Notes under the pieces: model-generated
What the model was told of the DNA's origin: nothing
Seen by the model: the letters and a program-made list of their open reading frames with translations, nothing else
Databases searched by the model: none
DNA from: Gymnorhina tibicen
Lineage: Eukaryota; Chordata; Aves; Passeriformes; Artamidae
Direction: 5' to 3'
Assembly (NCBI GenBank): GCA_013399875.1
Contig: VXAZ01008267.1
Span: 432,221-496,220, forward strand
Length of the DNA stretch: 64,000 nucleotides
Translations under genes and position numbers: made by a program
Shown: positions 33,836 through 47,446 of the stretch, piece by piece
How the letters are laid out: each line of letters opens with the position of its first letter
How positions within the stretch are numbered: the first letter of the stretch is position 1

Positions 33836-36474
33836 ATCATCATGTTCATTCTTGTTCTTCCATGATGTCCATGGACTTTGGGACACCTCTTCTCCTACCT
33901 CCATTTTCAACTCTCTTCCTCTTCACCCAGAACTGCCTTTGCTCTTACCCACATGTGATCCTTTGCTCTGCCCAAACTGAGAATCATCCCATCATCCCAC
34001 ATAGTCCCAAATCTTCACAAAGTGGCTTCTGTGCTGGGAAGCCCATCTCTCTTTTGCTGCATATTATTCTCAACGTATACTTCCTGGCAGGTGCAGTATC
34101 ATTAATTACCATAAATGAGTAGTTTGGACATATGCTGAACCTGAGTCCAATTTCTAATTAATTTGAATTTCCTCATCAATCATGATTTCAGTGGGATTAT
34201 GCTAAGTCTGTAGCAGGAATATGCATCAGCACACTCCTGTGGATCAAGACTTGAGGAGCACTGCAACATGTTGAAAAATCTTCAGTCTGACTGAACCAAG
34301 ACATCAGAAAACACCTAAGGGTGAGAAATTCAAAGAGCTGGTTTATCTGCTGATATGTAAGAATGATTCTCTAACATTTTATAAAATGTAAACCCTGACT
34401 GAAGATATTGGAGGTTAGACTGGTTGTAATAATTTTCTTGTCTTGGGATGCTCCAGGTTATGTTGGAGGGTCATCCTTACAGCATTCATTTTTCTCTCTG
34501 TGAGAGGTCAGAGAAGGATTCCATCCTATGGTTGGCTTCCACCTCCGAACAGCTACCAGCATAATTTTTGTACTGGCTAACAAGGTCAAATCTATTGGTA
34601 TAAGATAAGGTGGAAAGGTCCCCTCATAGAAACAGACAGACAAGCAAACAGAACAGAATTCCTTAGGAAACTAGGTTGAAAAAATAAGAATGACCTGGAA
34701 TGACAATAAAGTGATCTATCTCCAGCACTTTGATTTGTGTACAATTATTTTGTGTGCTGCCTTCTTAGTATAAGCTTCTTGGAACAGAAATGTCCACTTA
34801 TAATTCCACAGAGCATAGCAGAATCTTTGCATTCATTAAACAAATGGAAATGTAACAAAGTTAAATATCGGTCATTTTCAAGTATGAGGATTTCCAGTTA
34901 AATGAGAGGACATCAAACATTTTAGGGTCAAGGTCAATATAAAATCCCTTTTTTCTTTAACGTTTGAAGCATTTTAAAACAATTATTGATAGTTTAGAAT
35001 TACATTTTTGTGTTGGATGTCAGTTTCTAATTCTGTGCTCCAGATCTTGGACTTGGAACAACTCGATTAGTCATCGATGTTATTTTGAAACATGTTTTGT
35101 CCACTTTCTTCTCTGCCGATGTTACCACGTCTTTACATCTCGTAAATACTGGGCTTGATACCTTCAAATCAAAAAGATTTTAAATGCCTGGTATAGTAGC
35201 AAGAAATGCACGGCCATTCACTAGGTATGGTGAATATTGAATAATCAGAAAGTCTAACTTTCAATCTTTAATAACCTAAAAACATCTGCTTGGTTGAAAT
35301 GATTGATGGTCCCTGTCTGAGAAAGTGTATCATGTCTCACACCCACTGAGTTCAAAATATTACAGCCAGCTATCTCCCAGCTGGACAAGACCTTGAACAA
35401 TTGTGGAATAAATCATGGGAAAAGCCCAGCTTTTCTGGAGGATTTTATTTTAGCTATTTTTTTTCCTTGTGCAGAATTAAGAAGCGGGTCGTGGGGCCAG
35501 GATATACTTGGGTGGCAGGATTGCATCCTGCAGGCCAGTTGGATTTCTCATTGGAAAGGGTCATTTGGGTCTCCTTGTTAGAATTTGATTCTGTATGGGT
35601 TTCAAACGCACAATGTAGCTGGTGGCAGAGTAAAATATTTCTGTAAAATATTTCTTTCTAAGGAACACTGGGAAAGATGGGAAACAGTTTCCTAATGACT
35701 GTGTTAAGTCAAAGAAGAGCACGGTTCCTTACGGAATGAAATCACAGCTTAGTCATCAAAACTAATGGTCATTTTAGGAGTCTACTGAAAAGAAAAGCCT
35801 TAAAAATTTACATAATAATGGTCATAATATATACTAACAATTCAGATGCTATTTTATATGATGGACAGAAGCCTAGTCAAATTTTGCTTGCTTTGCTAAC
35901 ACTTTATACCACTGGGATATAAATAAGAGAAGTATAGGGGAAAACTGCCTTGCACCATAATTCATGTTTTTAAATTGTATTTGGGGGACTTTGCTTTTGA
36001 CAGAAAGGAACAAAATTGTTTACTTTCACTTAAGAGGAGTTCTTTACATAAATTACAAAGATACAGAATTGCAGTATATTTCTGCTTCCAAATTCTGATA
36101 TAATCAGGGAGTGGCTGAACTTTTTTCAGGTTTGCAGCAAGGTAAATGAGAATAGCATAATATCACTCTTCTGGATGGTCATTGTTAGACATACAGTCAT
36201 CTTTTTGTATTGATTTTTAATACATCCTTATATGCAACACTACTATTGGCCTGAATCTAAGGGTTTGGATTCTTATTTCAGGTTTAAAGTATTGTTGTGT
36301 TAATCTAAGTTTACTACATTTATTTTCCTGGGCTTTAAGCCTAAGGTTACTGCAACTCTTTTATGATCATGTAATTTTGAGAAAATCCATTGATAAAAAA
36401 ATAGCTATTGATTAGACAATTGCAAATGAAAATGATGAAATGAAAAGTCATAATTTCAACTTGAATCCTGTATC

Positions 36475-36490
36475 ATTTGCACATGCAAAT
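36475..36490. promoter_or_regulatory. Octamer palindrome, possible POU-factor site
   Basis: The 16 bases atttgcacatgcaaat form two 7-bp inverted half-sites around a 2-bp spacer, and the right half carries the octamer ATGCAAAT recognised by POU (Oct) factors. It sits in AT-rich sequence with ATTGAT and TAAT words between 36390 and 36560. Binding is an inference from the motif only. Confidence 0.25.
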
Positions 36491-37147
36491 GGTCCCCTTT
36501 TTTTTTCATGCATTATCTTACCAAAACTACAGACAAAATATATAAAACTTAAATAATAAAACTGTGAACCTTAAACAACTAAGTCTATTTGGCATTATTA
36601 CAATGCATCAAATTGCCTAAGTAAAACTACCAATAAAAAAATCTGTGCCACTATAAACTACCGCTATGGACACGTGCAAGTCTCTTGTTCATAACAATCC
36701 AGGAGAAAAGGTATATGGGGGGGTCAGACAGGTGCACAAATGAGATTGTCTCTGAATTAGGTGATTAGTACTTTTATCATAACTTTGCCTGCCCCAAAAA
36801 ATCTGCCCGTCAGATCTTGTCTTTGAATTCTGATCTGCAGGCACGAAATGGATACTTCCTCTCCAAATAAATCCTTTTGTATTCAAACAAACCGGAGCCT
36901 GAATGAGGAGATACAATCAGGGCTCTTCCAACAATAAAATCATTAGCCCTGCCATATTTCTGCTGGTTCAACAAACAGCTGAGTGGGATTTATTGGCTGG
37001 CAGATGGAGGTGACTAATGATAGAGGCAGAACTTTTTTGCAAGTTCCAAATATTTAGCAGCTATATGTTGCCTAGCAGGAAAGGCAAGAAGCATCAAATC
37101 CACGTGTTTAAAAAGTAACATTATTTCTAATTTAGTACTTTGCTCAG

Positions 37148-37347
37148 TGGTTTGTTTCTGTTTTTTTTTTAGTTTTGTTTTAGTCTTTTTTTGTTATTGA
37201 TTTTTTGGGGGTGTTGGGTTTTTTGTTTGGTTTTTTTTGCTTTGGTTTTGGTTTTTTGTTTGCTTGTTTTGTTTTGGGGGGGGTTTTTGATTGTTTATTT
37301 GTTTTGGGGTTTTTTTGTTTCTTTGAGATTCTTTGGGGGGGAGTAGG
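37148..37347. repeat. 200-bp strand-asymmetric G/T tract
   Basis: The plus strand is almost entirely T and G, made of T runs and GGTTTT-like words with G tracts (ggggg near 37207, g8 near 37276, gggg near 37306, g7 near 37334). A and C are scarce. The complementary strand is correspondingly A/C-rich. It is low-complexity sequence of unknown role. Confidence 0.92.
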
Positions 37348-40300
37348 TTGACTGGGACCCAGACACCACTTTAGGCAAAGTGTCTGCTTAATACAAATTC
37401 AGGGGCATGTATCCATCCCCAGTAAAGCTTCATGCAGTTAGTCTGAGAACAAAAGGGAGAGTGTTCTGATGAAATAGCTCTGACTTGGCTTGGCTAAAAG
37501 ATCCAAAACACATTACAGAGACCACCAACTTTTACTGACTGTACTAATCCTGCTCAATTCAACCCCTTGCATAAGACCGGCATCACAAAATTTGTGAATG
37601 TGTCAATCAAAACAGAACACAATGAGATTTCCTGTGGTGATCAGACATGTCCGCACAGAACTTGAGACCTCTAGAATGAGTCAATCTCCATGAATTGTGC
37701 TGTTTTAACCCATTTTGAAGCTCCCACAGCCTTCTTATCTGGTATTTGATTCTGACGCTTGAGCTGACTCTGCTTTATAATTATTTTTGGAGATTCTGGA
37801 AGCTTTTAGTCTTTTATCCAGAACCTTTATTCTTTCTGTCAGCAGATGCCACGCACTTTCCACTGTCCTATTTTCTCACATGATCAAACCACCCTTTGAA
37901 TGTTCCCCAGGAGAAACCCATTCCCCTGAGATACTGCCCAGATCCTCTGGAAGAGCGTGTTGCTGTTCTTCAAAGGTGCAGTTGATTTGTCACTCTTCAA
38001 AGACCATGTCACTAAATCATCCCCAGGGCATGCAGGGCTCCTCCCTGCTGGGGAGGCCGCCCCATCCCTGTCTGAGGGAATCCGCAGCACTGGGACAGAG
38101 GGAATGAGAGCACCCAAAATCCAGCCCCATGGCAGGGTTGAGGCTCATCATTTTCTGGTAGTGAGCAGCCACCCTGCTCTATACACTGACCAGTGTAATA
38201 ACCCATACATGTTTAGGGATTTTGGAAACAGAAAAATTGTTTCAAATCTGAGATTTAACTGTGTACCATGGACTTGCTTACCATGGTGATTATAAGAACT
38301 GCAAACAATTTCATTAGGACTGAGATTAATGGTGCACATGTACTTTATTTCTGCCTTTACTTCTTGAATGTGAGCATAATGTCTATTTCTGATGCTTCAC
38401 AGACAGTTCAAACCATTGTTTTTGTTGGTTCTGACCTTCTTTAGTTTCCTCATTTTTGAGCTCTCCTTTCGCGTGGTTTAAGACAACTGTAATCAGTTCA
38501 ATTAACATGTTGAAAGCACTTATATTGCAGTGAGTTTTGCTTTGTGGCTCCGCTCCTGAGTGTCCTGAACTCACTTCCATGCATTGCTGATATAACAGCT
38601 GCTCTGTGGGATGATCCCTGTATTTTCAGCACCTATGTGTGCAGCTGAAACTGTGCTTTGATATTCTTAAATATTGTGCTCTCGGTGTTTTCTTGATTAG
38701 GAGATTAGGGAACATAAATCTACAGGCTTATTTGTATTTTTGTCACGTCTTTATGAGGGAAATATATCCTCCCTGCAGGGACTGACGAAAGATTTTAAAA
38801 ATATCCCTCTGTTCTTCCTCCTGACACCGTTTATCAGGGTGCCTGTCATCATAAAGTCTTTGTCATCATTAGACATTTTATTCTATCAATGTTAATTTAT
38901 GATTTGGATTTTCTTTGAAGGATAATTTGGCATATTATTTTTAACCGTTTCTTGTTCATTTTGAACTGGGAATCATATCAGTCTAATTTTTTGTGCCCAA
39001 ATTGCACCTAAGTTTACCCAAGTACCTTCGCTTCCTCAATTCTCCTTGTCAAATCATTTGTAGTGTCCCTTAATCACTGGCTAAAGATTCTAAGTCGAGG
39101 TGAAACAGAATCAGTTGCTTTATTTGGGTTTTTTCTGCTATATACTTTTCTGTTCTCAAGCTGTCTCTCAAGTTCTGCAGAAATTCTGTCCTTAAAATAT
39201 GGAAGAACTTTGTTGGATTATACAAATTTGCATTCCTATCTAGAAAAAATATACGGGTCTATATTGAAGCTTATTGAATTTTATAAGTATTTTTCCATTT
39301 CCATTGCATTTTTGATCCAGCTGTGAGACACAGATGGGAATCTTTCAATTTCCCCATGTACCCGCATTTTCTTTTTAAGGTTATAAACCTACAGCCTTCC
39401 TGAGGAAACTAAAGTCTTACCTGGTGTATTTTTTTATTTGAGGAAATAATTGAAACCTTTGACTTTTTATAGCTCTTCCTCATAAACTGACCTGTCACGT
39501 GTCATCTGAAAGTGAACACTTCCTAAAACAAATGCCCCAAGTGATGACTTTGGAGAAATAAGCATATGGCAACACGATGAGAATTCTGCAAATTTTATTT
39601 ACCCTGGAAAACCAGTTCTTAATGAGTCAGAATCCTTCTTCCCAATTTACTTCTTTAGACATTTGTGGTATTCCTAGAATGACACTAGTTGATAAACCCT
39701 TTAACTTTCTTCCTCAAAGTCAGATCAATGGAGTTAAATTAGAACAAAACCCAGGCTATTTTAAGTGAGCACAGCCCAGCCAGCAGATATAACACACACC
39801 AGCCTTTTAGGGTAGCCCCGGGCTGTTGCCTCTCTAGCTCTGGCTGTGAGGAGAGGAGACCCCCTCAGTGTCCCATAGTAATGCTGTATAAGGGAGGACT
39901 TCTTATTCACAAGGTAGAGGACGGGACCTGGGGAACACTGCAAATGGTGCTGTGCTCAGTGCAACTGATTAGGCAGTCAGGGCACTACACAAGGAGATAA
40001 AATACCCCATGTAATTTGTTGGAAGCAACATTTTGCTGCACTGCTAGATTTGTTTACCTTTCTATCTGATGTAAGTGCAGTGTTTTCTTCTTTTGTTTCA
40101 AGGAAAGTGAAAAAGCTCCACTGGGCAAGTGCACGGTACTCTAAGAATAGTCTAATTTAATTTTTATGTGAAATCTTCAGCTCTTTCCAATGATACTATT
40201 GACCCCAGCCCTAAATTTCTGGTAAAAATCAAATGCAAAGGGAACAATTCAAGCAGCCTCTCTTCCAGTGCAGAGCTTCAAGTATCCTGAAGGTCCTGCG

Positions 40301-40802
40301 AGCATCAGGAATAACTCTGTGAGTAAGGCTGGAAGCACCATGGCAGACCTGGTCTGTCTGAGGAAGAACACCATGGCTCCAGCACCTCTGAAACATAAAA
40401 CCGCGCATTTTGCTCTGTGTAGCATTTTGGGGTAGAGAGATGGACCTAAATCTCTGCTGTGTCCCATGCTCTGGTTAATCTGCTTTGTCTCAGGCCTGTG
40501 TCAAATAAGTAACCCTGAAGGTACAGAAATACTTTAGGGCAGTTGTAATCTGCGTCTGCTGCTTGTTTGCAAATGCACAAAGGAAGGGCAGGGGTGCAAT
40601 GAGGCAGACCAGAGCCGGAAGGGCAGGGGTCCTTCACAGCCCTGAAACTATTTTGTTAAGAGAGAAGAGTGACTCAGAGCCAAGTCCTCAGCTGGAGAAA
40701 GACTGTGAGATCCGTGTTGTTGCAGGGAAGTGGAATGACCATTGATGCCAACAAGGCTGCCTGGCCCAAATGGCATGTGTCCAGTTCTGCTGGTGTCTCC
40801 AG

Positions 40803-40912
40803 CCACAAGGCACAGCTTTGATGAATGCCATGGGCCTCAAAATAATTTGCTTTGGTTCCATATCGCTTGGAATCAGCGATATCTCATACTCACTGGATTC
40901 CACCGAGAGGAG
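40803..40912 (+). other. Candidate 110-bp exon (unverified)
   Basis: An acceptor (ccagttctgctggtgtctccag) ends at 40802 and a donor GAG|gtaaaa begins at 40913. The frame starting on a codon boundary is open for 36 codons, beginning PQGTALMNAMGLKIICFGSI, with two bases left over. A different frame of the same DNA is also open over this stretch, so frame openness is weak evidence. No family is recognised. Confidence 0.15.
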
Positions 40913-43900
40913 GTAAAAACAGTGAGTTGGAATACATGGCTGAATAAAATAAGGATAAAATTTGCCTGACTTTGAGCCTCAGGTAAACACTTTAAGACCC
41001 AAGCACCTAACAAGCAGAGTTTCAGATACAGGTTTGCATGAGGATTTAGAATCTTCAGAGCTAAAGTGGAAGGCATCCATGACAACGAAAAAGAATATCA
41101 ACACTTATTCAGTGGATACCGTCAAAATATAAGGAACGGTTCCTCAGCTTGTATAGATTTTACCTCTTTCCCATTGCAGATTGCAGATACATGCCTTTGC
41201 TCTATCAGATATACTCAGCATTCAGTTGTGCTGGGTTCTTGTGGTCACTGCCCCAGTCACTGTATTGTCAGGAATTTCTAGATTTATTTGGCATGTTTTG
41301 CAGTTTGAGGAGCTTATACGCACATGTGCGATTTAACGGCTTTTTTAAAAACTTTCAATGTAATTTAAACAAAGGTCTTGTACACTAAAAAGTATAAACA
41401 GCATACTTTTTGGGCTCCAGGTGTTTCCTGAGGGAGGTAGTGAGAATCTAGCAACGTGAGATTGCACACAACCACACAACCCAGTATTGCACCTGGGCAT
41501 GGTTTCTACATGATGGTAGGTATATTTTAAATCTGTTTTAAAATCTATCCTTCATAGAGGCTTCTTATTCTGAACACATGCTTGGCCTTACAACTGAAAA
41601 GTAGTGTGGGGGTGATGCATAATAAACACACTAATTGTTGAAGTGACGGGATTCGATAACAGGGTTACAGAAATAGAGGTAGAGTTGATACAGATATTAT
41701 AAGAAAAAACCCCAACAATTATAGATCTCATCACAGAGTACATTAGAAGTCCTGAACCATCTTCACTTGGAACATTCATGCTATCAATGAAAATTAATAA
41801 AACTAAACCACCAAAAATAAAATTACTGAATTCACTGATTAAACCATATAAACCCTAATATTGCAGTGGGTTTGTCTTACAAAATTGTTACAGATTCCTG
41901 CATAGGAGCTAACCATTTAAAATCTTTGAACTTAGAGAAGTGGTTGTCATTGTTTTCCTGCTGACTGTGGGTCCTTGCTCAATGTTCATGACTAAACTAA
42001 AGCTTTAGGGCAGAAATCTCAATGTGTCATGCCCCAAATCAGTATTTCCCCTTCTCAGCTGTGGGAAGTAGGACTGTGGAGGAGTTAGGTCACTTGGCCA
42101 AGATCTCAGAGGTCTCAAAAGAATTGCTAGGAATAGAAATGAGATCTTCTGGTTCCATTCATTTTTATGGGTTTCTGTGTGGCTGTTTTAGAAGAGGTTT
42201 AGCCATGTCTTCACTGTTTTTATAGCAGTGGAATGTGCTGAGACAGCATCCAAGGCAACTGTATCCCACAGCAGCTCTTTGCTTTGGTGCACCTGTGTTT
42301 AAGCCCATATAAACCTGAAAATAATAAAACCTAAATTCTGAGTGCTTGATCTGAGACACATCAGTCCTTTGTTACCTTTATGAGCCTCAAAGTGTCCCAA
42401 CTTGTGCACCCGAAGGGATAACTGAAAAGAGTTGGGGAAATGGTGCAGAATGAAGTCCTATCACCTGCAGCAAGAGCATTTACAAGCCAAATTTTATGAC
42501 TGCTTTTTCACATTCACAATGAATTGTAGCAATGGTGAATAGGATAACAAAAGCTAATTGCAAGATACTAAGCTAGGAAAACTCTAGTGAGGCATGGAGT
42601 TGAAAACTGTGGTATATATGAGTGTTGAAGGTTTAAGATTTTTTAATTAAGGTTTTTTAAAACCAATTTTTTATGCTAATCAGAATTAAGTAGTGGATCT
42701 GCCATGTTTACTTATATGTGGCAAGCTGTAGCTGGGCTAAAGACCCTTGAGCACTGTACAAAAGAATAATTGATATTTTTGTTTAAAGAAAAATAGTTCA
42801 AATCTGAACTCTTTGGGAATCCAACATCTGTTTTGAAAAGGGGTTGAAGAGGTTGCCCCCAACCTTGTCCCCTGCAGGTTGGGAGAGGAGAGGAAAACAG
42901 GAAGTTTTATTCATCTTACTTTCTCAATTTTCCAAGTTATAGTCTCCAGCTGTTTCCATCAACTTTGTTTTCTGAAAAAAAAAAAGAAAAAAAGAGAAAA
43001 AAGACCTCTATAGAGTTCTTTAGCTATCTTTAAGTGACTCTTTGTTGAAACCTGCATTGCATCTTTCAATAATTCCAGAGTAGTTTTCTTTCTTCTTTTC
43101 CCAAAACAAACATCTCCTACCCAGCTTCTCCTCAGCCTGAAAAAAAGGAAATAAAAACAAAATAAAAGCGGCGGGCTAAGGATGAAGGGAGAGGAATGAT
43201 GTCTACAGCAAGAAACGTGGCCATGCAATGTCAGACCTCGAGTCTGTCGCAAGTGACAGGTGAAAACACCTAGAGGCAAACAGCAAGGTTGCCTTCCACT
43301 TTGCCTAAAACCAACAACATTTTACATAACATTTCCAGATAAAGGGCGACCATAGCACTTAGCAGCTAGGGAGTGATGGGCTGGTATTTTAAGCGGCACT
43401 CATCACGTACTCTGCATCCCACTTGCAGGGCAAGTTCTCCCAAGTGTCTCCGTTCCCAGAACTGCATTAACCTGCACGGACTGTAACGTGTAGAAAACGA
43501 CATGTTTTCAAGCCGTGATGAGATGGTTGAAATAAGTCACTGCTGTTCCTTTGTCTCTTTCTTTGCAGCTCAGGGAAGTGAAACTATTGGGTGTTTTTCA
43601 GAAGGTGTCTGGAAGTAACTCCCTGAACTAGAGCAGTATACTCTGCGGAGGTGCCTTTCCGTTTTGCAAGTCCAGCACAGGGGGCCATGTGGCAGGAGGT
43701 AATACAGCAAATAATACTTATAGGCAACTGATATTCCAGTGTTAAGATCAAATTATGAATAGCCTTGGATAAAAAATTTAATACAGTATTTAATGCTTTG
43801 TCTTGTGTTATTTTGTTGTTTTCTGTTTGTTTTTTAATGCTTCATATTAGTGTGACTATCATCCATACAGGGTGTTTGTACAGTTGGAGATACAATGCCA

Positions 43901-45279
43901 GGTTTTATACAACCAACTTTTACTCATATTGGAGATAGACCTATTCTTCTCACCTGAAACATTTGCTAGTTTTCAGTCACTTAAAATTGTTTGAAACATT
44001 TACCATTTCAATGGCAAGCATTGCTTTAGACTGATTTCTCCTGGAAAATTTCCGTAAAATTTTTAGGTGTTGCTGAGAATGAAACAACGGGAAAAGAGTC
44101 TTTTGTTGACTAAAAACTTTCTAAAGGATAAGTGATGAGTTTCAAATCAAAGTCCAGAACAGGAGCCTGATGGGAGAATCTATGTACGACTGAATGAGTA
44201 GCTGTAGGTCTGCAAAGGGTACTATATCTATATGAGAAGAAATGAGACTGGCCAAAGGGAAAGATAAGGACTTAACAAGGCTGAGAGAATAAGAGGCTGG
44301 TGGAGAAATGAGCCAGGCATCAACGTGTGTGTTCCAGCTCCCTGGTAGTGGTATCTGACACCTATCACCATTTTCTGCCATGCCATTAGTCAAACTGCAG
44401 AGATCTGTGCAGCACCTTTTAAAGGCTCCATCTGCCTCCTGGTAGCTCTTGTGAGTGGCAGGGCAATGTCAAATATGGGGATTCTCCCCTGTTTTAGAAA
44501 AACAAGCAAAATACATGCCAATTGATTAAAGTATTATCAAGGATGAAAACTTTGGTACTTCTCATGTTTATGCAAGTTGTCTTTCATGACAAGGTTCATT
44601 CTATAATCAGGACAGAGAGTTCCAGGAACTGAACATGGTTAAAGACACCATAAGACCAGTTCCCACTTCACTGGTCCCAGAAGTGGGAAAGAGTATAGAG
44701 AATCAGACAGAATTTAGCAAGAGAACATATGGCAAGGGGGTGATGTTCTACCCTGGAGAATTGGATACTCTCCCTTTTTCTGTCAAACAGCTCCCATGTG
44801 GTGATAGCTGAGTCACTCGAGCCAATCTTTTCAGAAGCTGTCAATAATTTTACATTGCTTTTATTCTTAGTGCAGGACTTGTAGGCGTGCTGAACTTTCT
44901 CAGCTGCAGCTGAAATCAGGGAAGCCATGCTCCAAACACAAAAGAGTATACAAAAAAAATCTGGTTTGGGGAATTTAAAATCATGTCCAACATGGTTATG
45001 TTTGGCCTTACTCTTCCTGGGACTCACCAGTTTTCAATATGAAGGAACACTGGCAAGCCCTGTCACTTTGAAGTGATACTGTGCATGAAGTGAAGCTCTG
45101 TTATGGCAGCCAGGGGTACTGTCTTCAGAGCAGGTTTTGAACATTGTGCAGGAAACAAGGCAAGCATGAGTCATGTTGAGCTGCAAGAGGAAAACAACCT
45201 GCTCATCTCACTGGCATGCCATCTTTTCTGCACAGTGTGGGTACACCAAAGACATGTCTGTATATATGATTTGCTGAGT

Positions 45280-46018
45280 TCTGCACGTGGGTCATAACAC
45301 CCCCTGCCTCACAGTCTTGGGGGAGTGTCTGGAAAGGTGCCCAGCAGAAAAGAACCTGGGAGTGCTGGTGACAGCAGCTGAACATGAGCCAGCTGTGCCC
45401 AGGTGGCCAAGAAGGCCAATGGCATCCTGGCCTGTATCAGCAATAGTGTGGCCAGCAGGACCAGGGCAGTGATCGTCCCCCTGTGCTCGGCGCTGGTGAG
45501 GCCACGCCTTAAGTGCTGTGTCCAGTTCTGGGCCCCTCACTGCAAGAAAGACACTGAGGCGCTGGAGCAAGTCCAGAGAAGGGCAATGAAGACGTGAGTG
45601 GTCTGGAGCAAAAGTCCTGTGAGGAATGGCTGAGGGAGGTGGGGTTGTTTAGCCTGGAGAAAAGAAAGCTCAGGGAAGACCTTACCATTTTCTACCTTCT
45701 GCAAGGAGGTTGCAGCCAGGTGGGAGTTGGCCTCTTCTCCTGGTTAACAAGTGACAGGATGAGAGGAAACCTTGGGCCAGATTTGGATTGGATATTAGGA
45801 AAAATTTCTTCACCAAAAGGATTGTCAAGCATTGGAACAGGCTGTCCAGGGAAGTGGTGGAGTCATCACCCCTGGAGTTGTTTTAATGATGTGTAGATAT
45901 GGCACTTGAGGACATGGTTTAATGGTAAACATAATGGTGGTGCTGGGTTGACGGTTGGAATTAATGATCTTAAAGGTCTTTTCCAATGTTAACAATTCAG
46001 TTATTCTATGATTGTATG
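45280..46018 (+). mobile_element. CR1 retrotransposon 3' part, plus strand, best preserved in window
   Basis: The fragment covers the last part of ORF2 and the whole 3' end. It starts near a tctgcacgtgggtcataaca block. The peptide from 45403 carries [20 protein letters not shown] and [11 protein letters not shown], followed in a shifted frame by [14 protein letters not shown] and [12 protein letters not shown], which are diagnostic of the CR1 reverse-transcriptase tail. A third frame carries the remainder, so at least two frameshifts kill the ORF. The 3' end is intact in type: cttaaaggtcttttccaatg near 45969, then terminal attctatgattgtatg. It is 5'-truncated, as CR1 copies usually are. It lies in unique sequence without target-site duplications that I can see. 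Confidence 0.95.
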
Positions 46019-47446
46019 TCTGCCATCTACAAACTACTCCAAATTCTCATCTCACTAACTGTATTCCGTGAACATTTAGTAGATCAGGAGTGTAAATGAA
46101 GAAATATACAGTTTCCCCAGTTTAGTCAATTTGCTGAATGGGAAGACAGAACCTTTTTCACTTGCATTTCAAAAAATCAGACTGTCAGTATCCGGGCAAG
46201 TGGTCTCTGTCCTTTTCCAGGTCTGACAGTGCCAGCATTTTCTCAGGACCCGTTTTGACAAAAAGCAAGGCAAGTACAAGATGAGAAAGAAGTATGAAAA
46301 ACATACCCACAAGCACTCTGCCCTGCACTATTGACTCCAGCCCCATTACATGACCACTTCACGAGCTTGTCTGAAACCCTCCTGAACTGCAGCTCTTTCA
46401 GTGTAACAGCAATGGGCATGTTAGAAACATAATTGACTGTCTGCTGAGCTGGGTGTGCTGTTTTAGGAGTAAATAGAGCAATAATACTGCTTTTCAAGGT
46501 GACTGGGTGTAAACTTATGTGAGCTGGGTAAAAATTTAAATAAAACCCCTGGGTCACAGGGTGTTCCAGCCAGGAGAAATTTATGTTTTCTGAAGTTAGG
46601 TTCCTCTGATGCAATCCCATTTAATTGCAAAGAAAGTACAAAGCCCTCTTTTTCTTCACACAGCAAGAATTGCAGAAAAGGCATGGCCTCTGTTTACAGC
46701 TCAAGTCTATTTTCCATTAAACACTCTAAAAGCTCTTTTTTCCTTTTTCTCTTAAGCTTTTCTCAGAGGCACATTCCTGGCTCTTGTTATGTCTGTGTTG
46801 TTGGCTTTTTCCTTGCCACCATCTGTCTCTTCCTTTGATCTCTTTGTCTCTCTCTCATAGACACCCAACTGATCACAAAACAATGGCCAGTAAAACCCTT
46901 CCACCCATGTGTCTTGCAGGTGCTCTTTTTTTGGACAGGGATGTGTGCTGGTGGTTGGAAGGAAAGCTATGGTACTTTCAGGTATCTGCTCCCATAATGA
47001 ACTCAACTGTTTCTTACAACTGACCATTATAGAGGTAACATTCACCCTGATTTAGAGAGATTATACCCCAAGGGCTAATGAAACTGTTGATGAGAAATCA
47101 GACTGTTTCTCAGCAGCATTGAGAAACATTGAAAGCACAGCACTTAAGGCTGTACCAGAGAGAACAAAGGTTCTTTCATCTTCTTCTGGTTACAGTCTCT
47201 GTGCTTCATCTAGTTATAAGCTTGATGCTTTTTCTCAAAGCTGCTCTGACTCAGAAGTTTGAAGAAATGCACTTCATGCATGTAAGCATTACCATACTTT
47301 TTTTCCATTCATTGCAAAATTAAATGTCACTAGTCTTTATTTGCCTAACTGTGAGTTGTCTGAGAAAATAATATCTAGGTGTAATATATTGTTTCTTATC
47401 AGCACTACTTTTCTTAGGTGACTCCTGAAGTTTATCCAGTGAATTA
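46019..47446. other. Unique non-coding sequence between two CR1 fragments
   Basis: No gene or repeat recognised. Overlapping short open frames are present on both strands without family resemblance. Confidence 0.6.

Larger units (their letters stand above)
33836..45279. other. Long unique AT-rich non-coding sequence
   Basis: No gene is recognised. The 35.7-36.7 kb part is particularly AT-rich and contains an octamer palindrome (36475-36490). A 200-bp G/T tract lies at 37148-37347. Purine/A-rich runs occur at 42975-43008. A good acceptor at 43568 leads into sequence with stops in every frame within 21 codons and may be a non-coding exon or nothing. A possible coding segment at 40803-40912 is listed separately. 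Confidence 0.55.

Noticed and set aside
41180..41390. Good acceptor (cctctttcccattgcag) followed by long open sequence
   Set aside because: All three frames are open for more than 30 codons and look equally protein-like, and there is no convincing donor. It shows how unreliable frame openness is in this DNA.
43569..43698. Very strong acceptor (ctttgtctctttctttgcag) followed 130 bp later by AG|gtaata
   Set aside because: All three frames contain stops within 21 codons, so it is not an internal coding exon. A non-coding or terminal exon remains possible but nothing else supports it.
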